A stretch of 64,000 nucleotides of DNA, taken from NCBI RefSeq assembly GCF_965638725.1, contig NC_134963.1:8563501-8627500 (forward strand), written 5' to 3'. This document shows positions 42,152-53,739 of this stretch, piece by piece. A program made the translations under genes and the position numbers. The DNA is from Aptenodytes patagonicus (lineage: Eukaryota; Chordata; Aves; Sphenisciformes; Spheniscidae). Position 1 is the stretch's first letter, and every line of letters starts with the position of its first letter. The notes beneath the pieces are model-generated. The model did no database searches. It saw only the letters and a program-made list of their open reading frames with translations, and was not told where the DNA came from.

Positions 42152-44751
42152 TTAGGCTTTGTAGCTCAGCTCGGCGTTCATCTTTGTGTACATCTCATAA
42201 ATTGCATCCAGGATGGGGGTGACCCTCGAGAGAAACTGATGAATCTTCTCTATGCTTTCCTCCTCTTTGACTTCTTTACCCTTCTCTAACGCCTTAAGCA
42301 AATCCGATTTGTACGGAAGAGCGTAGACCGAGCCCTGTAAAACAGGGGAAGAAGCTGTAAGGCTCCCACAGACCCAAAGTCCTCCCCATCCCACACGCAG
42401 GACCCCAGTTTGGGTTGTTCCCGTGCACCGCTGAGCGCCCGGAGACCCCGCTGAGTCTCCGGGTGCTCAGTGGCGCACGGGAACAACCTTGGGGATGTTG
42501 GCTGGACACTCGGAGAAGCGGGGATACACAGAGAGGGTTCCCTGGAAATACTGCTCAAAACAGATCAGCAGCTTCCCATGTTTCCAAGCCCTTATTCCCC
42601 TAAAACACATCACTGCTCAGGGCAACTAAGGGAGCAGCTGGGCTTAAAGAAAGGCTGCTTTCCTCCATGGAGACACGAACGCTCACCGTGAAGAGTTTCT
42701 GCAGCATCCAGCCGTGGTATTTCTTCAGCGCGATCTCGTAAGCCTTCATGGCGTTCACTCGGATGAGGTTTGGATGCTCCTCGTCCCGCTCACCATCAGA
42801 GATGCTCTGCAGCAACACCAGCATGAACTTCAGGCCCCTGTGAGAAGAGCGGAGATGTCAGGGTGGGGAAGGGGATGCTGCTTCCCAGCCTCCAGCAAGG
42901 CACCCCCCGAGCCCAACGCATCCGGGCCCGCCAAAAACCCACAGCCCCGGCAGCACACCCTCCCCACAGGGCTGATGCCTGCCCCTGCGTGTTCCTGCTC
43001 ATACAGCCAGTGCGCCGGGCTGCGCTCCCCGAAACGCAGCATGCCACACTGCCCCGGCCAGACCCAGCTTGAAGGGACCAGCCGGACCCACGCTCTCCGC
43101 AGCAGCCTCCGGCTGGCGTTCAACAGGTTCCCCGCGTGCCAGGACACAGCCCGGAGCAGCCCCTGACGCCGTGAGTCACCTTTTCAACCACATCAGCGCC
43201 AGCGTCGCGCCTGTCTTGGGCCAGGCCGAGCCGTGCATCTCCTTCTCCACCTCCAGGATGTTCTGCAGCGTTTTGAACTTGGTCGGGTTGGAGTCGTAAA
43301 CCGCCCGGATTTTCTGAGAGGGCAGAGAAGGGGGGTTGGCTCCCGGGAGCTGCCGGGCAGAGCGGCAGCAGGCCGGTGCTCACGGCTGCGGCATGGGGAA
43401 ACGCGGTGTCTGCAGCGAGCACCGCGGCTGCTAAATGGTGCTTTCACCAGGGAACCTCGTTAATAAACACACCGAGATGAGCCGCCGCTGAGCCCGAAAG
43501 CCCCCGTGGGAAGAAAAGCCCTTTTTAAACACCTCCACATCTTGCCTCTCCAATCCCACAGCATCTCTGCCCGGGGGGTTCACCCCCCCGAGCCCTCCTG
43601 CGCCCCTTCCTACCTTGATATTTCCAGTCAGGTCTGCTTTGACCGGCGAGTAGACGATGGGAGTCCCCAGGCAATCTGTGGAAACATGAAGGGAGGACGA
43701 TTAGTCATTAGGGGACACAGGAGACACGGCAAAGTCCCGAGCCGTAACCGACAGGTTTCACCTTAACTACAGCCAAGGCACCAAGACACGCGCCAGCGAG
43801 GCTGGGAATGGCTCTTCAGGCTTCGCACACGGCCACGGGGAGCGGCTGCCGGCCCTCTGGGACAGCCGTGCCCCCCGCCCCGGCCCCGTGACCCCCGGCT
43901 CCGGGACATGGCCCCAGTGCGACCATCCGGAGCAGCACGACGGGCACAGGACCCTCTCTACCCATCCCCAGGCAGGCAGCCCGTGTCCTGCCCAGCCGAG
44001 CCCTGCCACAGAGCCGTCACACAATAGCCGACATTGTGGAGGGCAGCAGGACGGCGCAGGCCATCGTGGCACGAGGGCGGCCGCGCCGACCCACACCCAC
44101 GGCCCCGACAGCGCCTGCCGCGTCCCCGACACGGGGTGAGCGGCCGCGGGTGGGACCCACGGGCCGGCCGGGAGCTGCCTGCCCCGAGCGATGCCTCCGG
44201 CCGGGGAGTACCGGGGGGAAGGCGGCCGGGCCCCGCTGCGGCGTCGGCGGCTCCGCCGGGGCGTGGGGCCCCGGGGTCAGCGGGACGTTTCCCAACGGAG
44301 CTGCTCGGCAGGTTTGACGGGACCGTGATGCAAGCCCGGCCCCACCAGGCTGCTTCCCCGGGCGGCACCAGGCACCGGGGGAGAGGAGCAGCCGGGCCCG
44401 GGGGTGAGCACCTACCGGGGGCCCGGGACCGGGGGGAAGGACGACCCAGAACTGGGGGAGCCCCAGGAACGAGCACCCAGCACCGGGGTGGTAGCCGGGA
44501 CCGGGGAGAGGCTACCCGGACCGCCGGGGCCCGGGGGCCCGAGGGTCCTCTGCCCGCGGCCGGCCACGGCTGGGCGCGGCGGCGGGGCCAGTACCGGGCC
44601 GGGCCCTGCCACAGCTCCCGCCCCCGCAGACGGCCGGCCCGGGCTCACCGAAGAAGGGCGGCAGGTGCGCCACGGCCTCCAGGAAGGGTAGCGTCTCGAT
44701 CTGCTTGTCGGCCGGCAGCGGCTTGAACTCGTGCTCCAGCAGCAACGCCAT
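42152..44751 (-). CDS. GLTP: GLTP glycolipid transfer protein, 210 aa, 5 exons
   Basis: A cytosolic carrier that moves single glycosphingolipids between membranes. Coding exons on minus: 44751-44649, 43675-43614, 43313-43180, 42837-42687, 42334-42152 (stop TAA). The sum is 633 nt and all phases agree with the human gene. The protein begins MALLLEHEFKPLPADKQIET and is one residue longer than human, the extra residue falling before the sugar-binding helix. Headgroup-binding residues known in human GLTP (D48, N52, K55, W96, H140) are present as D49, N53, K56, W97 and H141, so the fold should be functional. It ends NAELSYKA. The start was chosen because it matches the family and sits in a CpG island. 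Intron 4 carries a long hairpin (42413-42488). Confidence 0.97.
42413..42488. repeat. Inverted repeat: 33-bp arms, 10-base loop
   Basis: Arm 1 is 42413-42445 (starts GGTTGTTCCCGTG) and arm 2 is 42456-42488 (ends CACGGGAACAACC). Thirty of 33 positions pair exactly; of the other three, one or two are G-U wobbles depending on strand. The loop is 42446-42455. Pairing resumes outside the arms after a 4-base bulge (CCCCA near 42403 with TGGGG near 42490). It lies wholly in GLTP intron 4. Confidence 0.85.
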
Positions 44752-46340
44752 GGCCCGGCCCGGCCCGCACCACCCGCTCCGCACCGGCACCGGCACCGGC
44801 ACCGCACCGGGACCGGCACCGCCGCCCGACCCGGCAGCGCGCTGCCACCGCGCCCCGCCCCCGCCGCTCCGACCAATGGCCGCGCACCGCCCACCCGCCC
44901 GCCTGCCAATCGAGGCAAGGGGGCGGGCCTCGGGATGCGGCGGGGAGGTGTCGGGGGGCGGGGCCGTGCTCCCCTCAGAGCTCCCTCGGCCCCGGGGTCG
45001 CTGTCCCCCGTCAGCCCTTAGCCCGGGCCTGGCCGGCTGCGAGCGCCGGTTTGGGCGCCGGAGGAGGCCAGACTGCCCACCCCGGCCTGCCTGGCCTCGC
45101 CTCGCCTCGCCTCACCGCTCAGCCCACCCCGGTTCATCCCCCGCTGCCGCCCGGGGACAGCGCGGCTCGGCCCCGGCGGGCCCTGCCCCGGCAGCGCGGG
45201 GGGGGGGGGGGGGGGGAAATCGGAGCATCCCCCGCCGTGGTTGTTTACGCCGTCTCGGCCCCGCACCAGCCGTCCCTCCCCTGGCCGGGTGCAGTGTCCC
45301 AGGCTGGTCGCTGTTAATTATTTAGGGGAGATCAGTTTTTCACGGGGAGCAGACGGTTCGGCCAGCGCGTCCCTCGCTGCCCCGGCGCGGCCTGGCCTGC
45401 GCCGGGAAAACCCGCCGACACCCTAACGGGGGAGCGATTAAACGCCCCTGCGAAGGGCCGGGGGTGGGAAGAACGACACCAGGCTCCGTCGGGGCAGGGT
45501 GAGCTCAGCCTCCCCGCAGCAGCAGAGAGAACGGGGACGTGGGGACGTGGCGGCGTGGGGAGAGGGGACGGTAGCGGCGGGAGGCTCAGCCACGTCCGGC
45601 AGCGTGGGGAGGGGGTCAAGCGGTGGCAGGGCCCCAAATCCGGTGTTTTTACCGGCTGTTCTGGGAAAAGCAGGTCGTGGGGCGGTACCGACCTCTGGCT
45701 CCCACGGAAGGTGCTGGCACAAGGCCGCAGCCGGGAGCCGCCCGCCGCCAGCGGTGCGGCACACGCAGGGGGCCGCCGGCTGCCGCCTCCTCCCGCCGCC
45801 GAGCCGGTGCCCAGTCCCCGTCCCCGGGCGCTCGGCACACGTCCCGGGTCAGCCAGAGGCCGGCCCGGTTGGGCTTCGGTGCGGGACGAGCCTGCGCAGG
45901 CAGTGCCGGGCCGGTGTCGCTGCCAAGGCTGGCAGAAACAGAAACCTTTAACCCACCTGAAATATTTACAGCGCAATAAATACTTGGGCTGCTGGGAGCC
46001 GTAACCCGGTGCAGGGTTTCACGGCACGACAAGCGCCTGCGCTGGCACCAGCCCGGCTGCCCTCTCAAACCGCCCCGGCCACCCAGCTCAGCCAACCGCT
46101 TCTTCACGCCCTGCGAGCGCTCGGGCCTCAGACGGGGCTCGGAGGTCCCGCCGGGGGGGGGGGGCGGGGGGGCGGCACACGCTGGTCCCCCCGGGCCGGG
46201 GCGGTGTGAGCCCGCGGGGAGCGGCCGCCCCTCCCTTCCCGCGAAGCTCGGCCCGGCGCGTCCCTCGGCGGCGCCCGTAGCTGCCGGGAGCGTCGCCGTG
46301 GCGCCGGGCGGCGGCGGCCGTTGGCGCCGGGCGGCGGGCG
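44752..46340. promoter_or_regulatory. Divergent CpG-island promoter region of GLTP and TCHP
   Basis: The start codons of GLTP (minus) and TCHP (plus) face away from each other across 1589 bases of GC- and CpG-rich DNA. Near the GLTP end are CCAAT boxes at 44873-44877 and 44906-44910 and an Sp1-like CCCCGCCCCCG at about 44862. No TATA box is evident near either start. A G19 run lies at about 45198-45216. Transcription starts are not defined. Long open frames here are CpG-island by-products. Confidence 0.6.
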
Positions 46341-49300
46341 ATGGCGCTGTGGTGGGCGGCGCGGGGCCGGGCCCTGGAGCGCCGGGCGGCCGAGCGGCGG
46401 CGGGAGCTGGAGGCGCGCAGCCGGCAGCAGTGGGAGCGGGCCAGCCGCTCCTTCGCCCGGGCCGCCGTTTGCTGCTCCAGGCAGGCGCGGTGGAGCGCGC
46501 CGCGCGCCCTCCCGCCCAGGTACGGGCCGGGCCCCGGGAGGCCGGGCCCCGGGAGACCGGGCGGGGAGGCCGGGCCCCAGGGCCGGCGGGCGCTCCCCCT
46601 GACGCGCCCGGGTGTGCGGCAGCCCGGCGGCGGTGCGGCGGGAGGCGGAGGAGGCGGCGGCGCGGCTGGAGGAGCGGCGGGCGCGGCTGCGGCGGCTGCT
46701 CGGCGAGGAGCGGGAGGCGCTGGCGGCGGAGCTGCGGGAGCTGCGGCGGGGCCGCGGGTCGGAGGCCGTCGGGATGCGGCAGCGGAGCGAGGAGCCGCGA
46801 GCCGGCCGGGAGGAGCGGAGGAGGAAGGTGAGGGGAGCGGCGGGGCCCGGCGCCGGGAGAGGCCTCGGAGCCCGGGGTTCGTTCCGCATCTCTGCCGGTG
46901 AGGGAGCGCTCGTAGAGCTCTCCCAGCGACGGGACGGGCGGTTTTAGGTGTGCAAATTGCACTTGCTGGGGGCTCGACAGAGGTGCCCTGCGCTGCGTTT
47001 TTCAGCACTTGGTGCGCTTAACTAACGGCTGCCTTGGGAGGGCTGGGTATCTCGAGTTCTTCTGTATTCTGACATAATCCAACTCTGGTGTTGCCAGGTT
47101 GCTGAGCAGCTGCTGTCTGAGCACTGGAAGAAAAACAACGCTGAGCTCCGGGAGGTGATGTTACGTTCTTTTTAGTCCCTGCTGCCTTGCATTTATTAAA
47201 CCAGTTTTTAACCTGAATGCCATCATGTATCTACTGTTGTCATTCATCTTGAATCACAGCAATTGTCCTAAGTTCTGATAAGCAAAAGGCAAAGAAGAAA
47301 ATGGCTTAACTGTGTAAGAAGTCCCCTCAAAGCTGGTATTTTTCAAAAACAGTCAGAAATCTGTTCTGACACTGAGAGCAGATTTTCAGTGCCCCTGCTG
47401 TAAAGATCTCGGGTGCTTCTTAAAGCTGTTCCTGCCGTGTCCTTGGCGCTTCCTTATTCTTTATTCCACCGACCTGCTGCGCTAGCCGCCACAGCTCTGG
47501 TTTCAGTGTCACTGTAGTGTTACCCAGAACTGGCATGTGACATTGACCCTCAGCTTGTGAGCTGGTGGGTGCCGAGGACACCCAAACGAGCCCACCTCTG
47601 CAGAAGCAGATCCTGCTGGGACTTCAGGGCTGCAGCTGGGGCAGGAGGAGCTCTGGAAAGTCTGTCTAGATCCTGGGGGACAGGAGAGCCTCTGGCACCA
47701 ATGGCATCTGTTGTCGTCTACAGGTGGGGTCGGAGCTGCACAGGAAGCAGGTGATAGAGGCTTGGGGGGATCAGCTAATGCAAAAAACCAAGGTACGCTG
47801 GGGTAGCCCTGCTGTTACTGGTCGCTAGGGCAGACTCCTGAAACGCGCGAGCAGGTGGAGTGTGACACTATGCGCCTTTTGACCCGGCTGGCAGACAGCT
47901 TACCTTCCTCTACGGACACGGCTTGGGTGTGGAAGGAATAGGAGTTGGCTCTTTATTCATCTTTCTCACACCGGTCTTGAACCAAATAACGCCTGAGGTC
48001 GCCTTGTTCATTCCCGTGGCGATGGGGAGTTCTGGTGTCCGCAGAACGACGGGAGCTGCTAACAGGAAGGATGCTTTTAATGAAGAGCCATCGTTCCTGT
48101 CTAACAAGTACACACTATCTGCTAGAAAATCCAGTGCTATCTGCTGAACGGATCCGTTGCAGGATTCAGTGTGGCACTGGGTGCTCGTCTAACAGCGACC
48201 TGCAGTGCAGAGCCAGTGCAAAGCTGTGAGAGCTCAGTGTTTGAATACGCACATACTAGATATGGGAATACAGTGATTGTCATGTGAGAGAATAATAAAG
48301 GCCTTCAAATGCAGATTTCAGAGTTAACTAAAACAATAGTCTATGTTGTAATAGGAAAAACTGAGCGTATTTTTAAGACCACCTGGGCTTAGCATCAGAC
48401 CTGTGCAGGGTCCTGCGAAGGGTGTGTATAGACTGATAGCCATCTTCAGGCAGCGATCAGCAGATAGTTTTGCTTTGTCCTTGTGTTCCTTCCTAGCGTG
48501 TTTTGTTCCGTATTTTCCCAATACGTGTCAGCTTGCAGGAATTTGATTTGTGGATTTCCTGAGCCAAAGGCTGTTTCTTTGCGTTAGCCTAACCTTAAAT
48601 GCCATGCTTTCTTTTGGCTCGGAAAGCAAGAAGCAACTGAACTTGAAGAGAAAAAATGTTATGAAAATGAATATGAAATTGCGCGAAGGGGAGCGCTGGA
48701 AAGAATGAGACAAGAGGAAGAGAAGCGCCGGCTGGAGGAGACGTTGCTTCAACAAATAGAAGAACTGAAATTACAGGAGACAGAGGTAATCTTTAGTTTC
48801 TCCTCATTTGAGAAGGAAATTCATTGTTTCACTTGGAAATACACCTGACCTCTTCCCTCCAGGTTTCCACTAGATTAAATCTGGAACCAAGTTAGTTGTG
48901 ACATAATTTCTGTTAGTAATGTAGACCTCCCCCGTGAACACTGGCATATTGACTGCGTTGTGGTAGGTTTTGTTTGCTCCTCTCGAAATGCGAACACTCT
49001 TTTGTGCTGCACCAGATGAGAAAAAGATTTACAGAAACTTCTAAGTGTGACAGGTTCGGGTCAAAGGCTTTTTCAGCTGGGGCTTCTCACAGAAGAGACT
49101 GGCTGTCTCTTGAGCTGTGAGCCACTGAGCCACGAATTAAATTAATGCGGAATGTTTGCTGCAGTGAGGATTTTGACTGCTTGCAGAGGAGCAGAACGGG
49201 GTACAAACTCTGGTACAAATGCTCTCTCTGGGATGTCGTAGCTCTCTGATGTACTCTTTCTTGGTGGTTGTTTTTTTCCTTTTAGGCAACAAAGCTAAAA

Positions 49301-52300
49301 AAAGAACAAGAGAATTTATTAAAGCAGCAGTGGGAGCTGGAGAACTTGGAAGAAGAAAGGAAACAAATGGAAGAGCACCGGAAGAAGAAAGAGTTTGGGT
49401 ATGAGATTGAGCGTAGCTTGTTTCAGCAGGGCTTGGACAGAATCTGTTCCTATGTCCGCAATAGCACTTGCGGCACGAGGAGATATTTCAGATGGCAGCG
49501 GTGGGTTGTAAATACTTGGGTTTTGATGGAAGCGCCCAGAACAGCCAATGAGCAAACACATTGGTGCCGTTACTTCTTTTTGTTCATGTTAGCAGTAGCA
49601 GGTACCTCTGTTGCCTGTAAGTTACACTGTCATAGATGTACCTTCTTGAGTGCTGGTGTGTAATAACATAGGGCTTTAGAGTCAGTTTGAATGTTTCCTT
49701 TTTTTTTCCTCCTTCAGTCGCTTTTTGAGGCATCAGTGTAATGCCCAGCTAAAGAGACGAGCCCAGCAGATACAAGAGGAGCTGGTAAGAGAAAGTACCC
49801 CTTGATTTATACGTTATGGATACTGTGTGCTGAAGAAACTTGTTCCTTGTGTTTCGTTTATGTGTCTGCCTCTGATGACTACAGAGGATTGGTTAGGAAG
49901 CCCCTTCCAGCTTGTGAACAGGGCTGAAGCAAAAAGATCATGGGGAAGCCAGCAGGCTGAGCGTCTTCCTGAGCGCACCCTTGGCACTACCTCACCAATA
50001 ATTTGTAGAGAGTAGCCCTGCACACAGGCTGGAAGCCTGTTGGATAGTTGATAATCTTGTGGTTTTTTTCAAGGAGATAGACAGGCAAATCTTATTAGCC
50101 CTCCTCGAGAAAGAAGATGAGGATCAGCGCCGCCAGTCCGCGCGGCGAGAACGAGCCGTTGCAGATGTTGCCTGGATGAAACATGTCATTGAGGAACAGC
50201 TCCAGTTAGAAAAGGAGAGGGAGGCAGAGCTGCAGACTATTTTTAGGTGAGTCTGCCCACCTCTGAACGTCATCTAAAGAGACCGCGTGTGCTGAATGTT
50301 CCGGCCTGGCTGGTAGAGCTCCATTCGTGTTTGTTAAATAGGCTTTGAAAGTGGACGTTAGAAAGCGGTGTCCGGTTGGCCTTGCAGTTCTAGAAGCACT
50401 GCGGTAGAAGTTTTTGATGGAAGCGCCCAGAACAGCCAATGAGCAAACACATTGGTGCCATTTCTTCTTTTTGTTCATGTTAGCAGTAGCAGGTACCTCT
50501 GTTGCCTGTAAGTTACACTGTCATAGATGTACCTTCTTGAGTGCTCGTTCCGTGTGCCGCGTACCGTGCTAGGCGGTCAGCATGCCAGTACAGACAGACC
50601 CGAAGCTTTTCTGCCAGGACAGAATCAAAGCCTGCGGTTGTTTTTCAATTACTTCGACCAAACACCTAGTCCATAATTTCTGTTACATTAGCTCTAATGC
50701 AACAGCTTTAATAACAAAAAAAGGTAGTAACACAGAGACAGCAAGAATTACCTTTTAGTTGTAAGTACTTTGTAACCAACTTTCAGTGATTCTGCATTAC
50801 TGATGTGGAAGGGTTTAGGCTAAGTGACTCCAAAACCTGCATATTGTTTCCTTTTGTATCTTAGAGCTTGTAGATAAAAGCTGCCTCAGGTTCCTCATTC
50901 AGGTTCAACTTACGCTCTTCCCAGCGCAGAGAGCATCTTCAATGGTGACAGGACAGCGCGTGCCACCATCAAGTTTTAGTTAAAGGTTTTGTTGCAGAGG
51001 GAAGATTTGCAAAGTCTTAAGCTTTTCCAGCAATGCCCTTAACTACCCACCCCCCGTGTGAAGTAGCATCCTTGTTAAGAGGCAAGCTTCCTCCCGGGGC
51101 CCTTCTGTGCCTGGGGCAGATCGGCGCGTCTAAGAAGTCCTGCTACAGGCCAGCGTTTCCTTCAGCGTGTTACCTCCTGCTGTTCAGTAACAGGGAGATC
51201 GGAGCGGACACGCTAGCTGCCTGGGAACAAACGTGAAGAGAAACCCGAGTGCTCCTCTAAAGCACAGGGTAGCTCGTCTATGCCCATGGAGTATATAGGG
51301 CTTTTTTAACTGTAAGTAGTAACCTTAGAGATAATTCTTCCTCCCTCCTTTAGAGAAGAAGCTAAAAAAATGTGGGAGAAGAGGGAAGAAGAATGGGAAA
51401 GAGAGAAGGCGGCCAGAGATCGCCTGATGAACGAGGTGATGACCATTTTTGATGAGGTGTCTCTCCTGGTTCAATGAAGCCGTGGTTCCAGCTGTGACCC
51501 TCCACCCTCCAGAGGGTTACAGCCTTCAGTACCAGGGCAGATTTTTTCTGCTTGTCCGATACATTTTCTGAGAACTGTTTAACTGTCTGCACTGAGATTT
51601 CCCCAGTTCCGCTTGTAAGGCTGGTCCCTTCCTTGACTTATCTTCTCCCTTAATCCTCTCACTTCACAAAGGTCCTTGCAGGCAGGCAGCGCCAGATCCA
51701 AGAGAAGATGGAGTTAAACAGACGAGCCCAAGAAGAGTCTATAAAGTATCGAGAGGAGCTGATTAAAGAACTTGAGGAGGCAAAAGAACTGACTAGGCGA
51801 GAGAAGGAGCAGGAGGAGGAACTGAAGATGGCCTGCAGGCAGGAGCTGGAGGCCCAGGTACAGCACGCCTTCCAGCTACGCACCCAGCTGTTGAAGGTGC
51901 CCAGCCTGTGTCTGATCTCGCCATAACAGCCCCGTCTTCTCTGTGCCCAGCTGACAGAGCACCGCTTACAAGAACGGGAGGAGCAGCAGCGCCAGGGGGA
52001 GGAGGAAGGAGAGGAGAGATCAGCCCGGCGGCGCTGCGAGGAGTTAGTGCGGCAGGAGGCCAAGCGCATGGCTGAGCAAGGGTACCGCAGCAGGGTAGGT
52101 GGCAGCGGCATGGGGAAGCCTGTGCATACAGGTCACCCTGACACCCGAGCCCATCGGGGAGGGCGACGGCATCACGCAAGCCGCGTTGTCGTTGCTTCTA
52201 ATCTGCACCTTAGTTGCCACACAGCACCGGGGCAGAACACCGGGCCCGTTCCTTCCCCTGGTGCTACTTCTAACAGAGGTCTATAGTTCTGTCTTATAAA

Positions 52301-52839
52301 TTGCTTTTCTTTTTCTGATATTGATGCTTTAGGTCCCAATTTTTAAATAATTTTTGAGGCAGACTTGTTGCTACTGCCTCAAATGTTACTCTGGTTATTT
52401 TCAACGTTATCAGCTGCATTAACGCAGCTGGTACAGCGCATCTCAGCTGCTCAGTGTCTTTCCATCTTCTGTCGTGCTTTGCCTAGCTCTAAAAACTAAG
52501 CTGAATTTGAGTAGCCCTACCTAAACCACACGCCCAGCAGATCGTATTTTTCATACTAAACTGTGAGCTACTCTGCAGAGTAACTCACCTCTGTCATTTA
52601 TTAGACAGTAGCTACTAAAGTCAGAGAAAGCTGGAAGGAGGTGTTACTGCCTTAAAGTATCAACTCTTAAACATTACTGATGCTTTTTCTTGGAGGACAT
52701 TCATGTACTCTCCAAAGTACCTTCTTTGCATGCTGAATAGTACGCATGCGGGAGATTAATTCTAGAGCCCATAAAGTAGTTATGATCTTTGTTTTGACCC
52801 CGTTAGCTCTACAGTTACCCGAAAGCAGCGTGGACCTGA
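46341..52839 (+). CDS. TCHP: TCHP trichoplein, 488 aa, 12 coding exons
   Basis: A coiled-coil scaffold that binds keratin filaments and, at centrioles, activates Aurora A and restrains cilium formation. Coding exons: 46341-46519, 46623-46827, 47098-47154, 47724-47792, 48627-48785, 49286-49398, 49718-49784, 50074-50246, 51354-51435, 51672-51857, 51951-52094, 52807-52839 (stop TGA). The sum is 1467 nt. Matches to the human protein include [63 protein letters not shown] and MAEQGYR. The last 11-codon exon ([10 protein letters not shown]) aligns with human PYGHPKIAWN. Nearly all of it is charged alpha-helical coiled coil (trichohyalin/plectin-homology region in the C-terminal half). Exons 1-2 are extremely GC-rich, with an Arg/Ala-rich N-terminus that diverges from mammals after MAL. 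Human is 498 aa. Confidence 0.94.
49521..49654. repeat. Direct repeat copy 1, TCHP intron 6
   Basis: A 134-base block starting TTTTGATGGAAGCGCCCAG and ending TTCTTGAGTGCT. It is repeated at 50412-50545 with only two substitutions, near 49569-49573. No terminal repeats or target-site duplications were seen. Confidence 0.9.
50412..50545. repeat. Direct repeat copy 2, TCHP intron 8
   Basis: Second copy of the 134-base block, same strand, 891 bases downstream of the first, about 98.5% identical. Exons 7 and 8 lie between the copies, and the flanks are unrelated. Confidence 0.9.
50546..51353 (+). other. TCHP: Remainder of TCHP intron 8
   Basis: AT-moderate intronic sequence with no recognised exon, ending in a pyrimidine-rich acceptor (CTCCCTCCTTTAG) before exon 9. 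Confidence 0.6.
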
Positions 52840-53175
52840 GGATTCTTGTCCTTTGCACCCGAGGAACAAGGACTAAATGCAGTTGCAGACTACAGAAAGA
52901 AAACTTTGAAGAATCAAGGAACTCCTGAAGTAATGGTGGCTTTGGAATAGCCTACAATGATGCCGGGACTCAACTCCGTAGATTTCTGAAAATATTTAGC
53001 TGTGGCACAGTTGAACACAAGAGCAAATTTCTGCTGGCTTCAAGAATGCGGAGGTGTGAGCATCCTTGGAGGACTGAACTGCTTCGCTTGCTCCGTGTTC
53101 AGGGGTTGCGATGTTGTATTTTAGTATGTGCTACCCCGGGGCAACACAGCAAATAAATGGGCCCCTTGGCTCTAG
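52840..53175 (+). other. TCHP: TCHP 3' UTR with AATAAA at 53152-53157
   Basis: Follows the TGA in exon 12. The AATAAA at 53152-53157 is the first canonical signal, giving a 3' UTR of about 330 bases. Bases 53176-53740 beyond it hold no recognised feature and separate TCHP from the converging GIT2. Confidence 0.7.
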
Positions 53176-53739
53176 GCCGTGAAAGAATCCGTGCCTCCCG
53201 TGGAACGGGACCTGTAAACCACTACGTGCTGCGTTTGCTATTTAAAGTGTCAGACTCCCACCTCTGAGAAGCAGGACGTGCCTAGAGGCCCAGCTGGCTT
53301 TTAGGAGTTAATTCATAACGCGTTGCAGATCGGTAAGATAGATAACGTGTGCTGTGGCAGTAATTCTTAACGTGTCCAGTTCCTCTCCAGAAGGTGCTGA
53401 AGACTTCATGAATTTCTTCTGCTTGTTTCATAAATAATGAATAACTGCAACCTGAACAACCGTTTGTTTCTTTACGTGAGCAAACTGCTGCAACAACAGG
53501 AGGGGAGGGGAGTTTTAGCTGATTATTGCCCTTGATTCCTTGCTGTTACCGTAGGCAACTGCAGCTTAAAATCAGTCCACAGGCTTCAGGTGGTGTGGCA
53601 CGTCCAGGTCCTGTCCCAGGGCTGTTGCAAAGGTGGGGGCTGTTTCAGCACCGCAGGCTTTACTCAACTATAGGAACTGTTTCAAGAGCTTTTCTTTAGA
53701 GAACCAGCACTCAAATAACCCCAAATAATTTCGGCACAC

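Noticed and set aside
45649-46962. 437-aa minus-strand frame over TCHP exons 1-2 and the CpG island
   Set aside because: Arg/Pro/Ala low-complexity shadow of the TCHP coding exons; no splice or family support.
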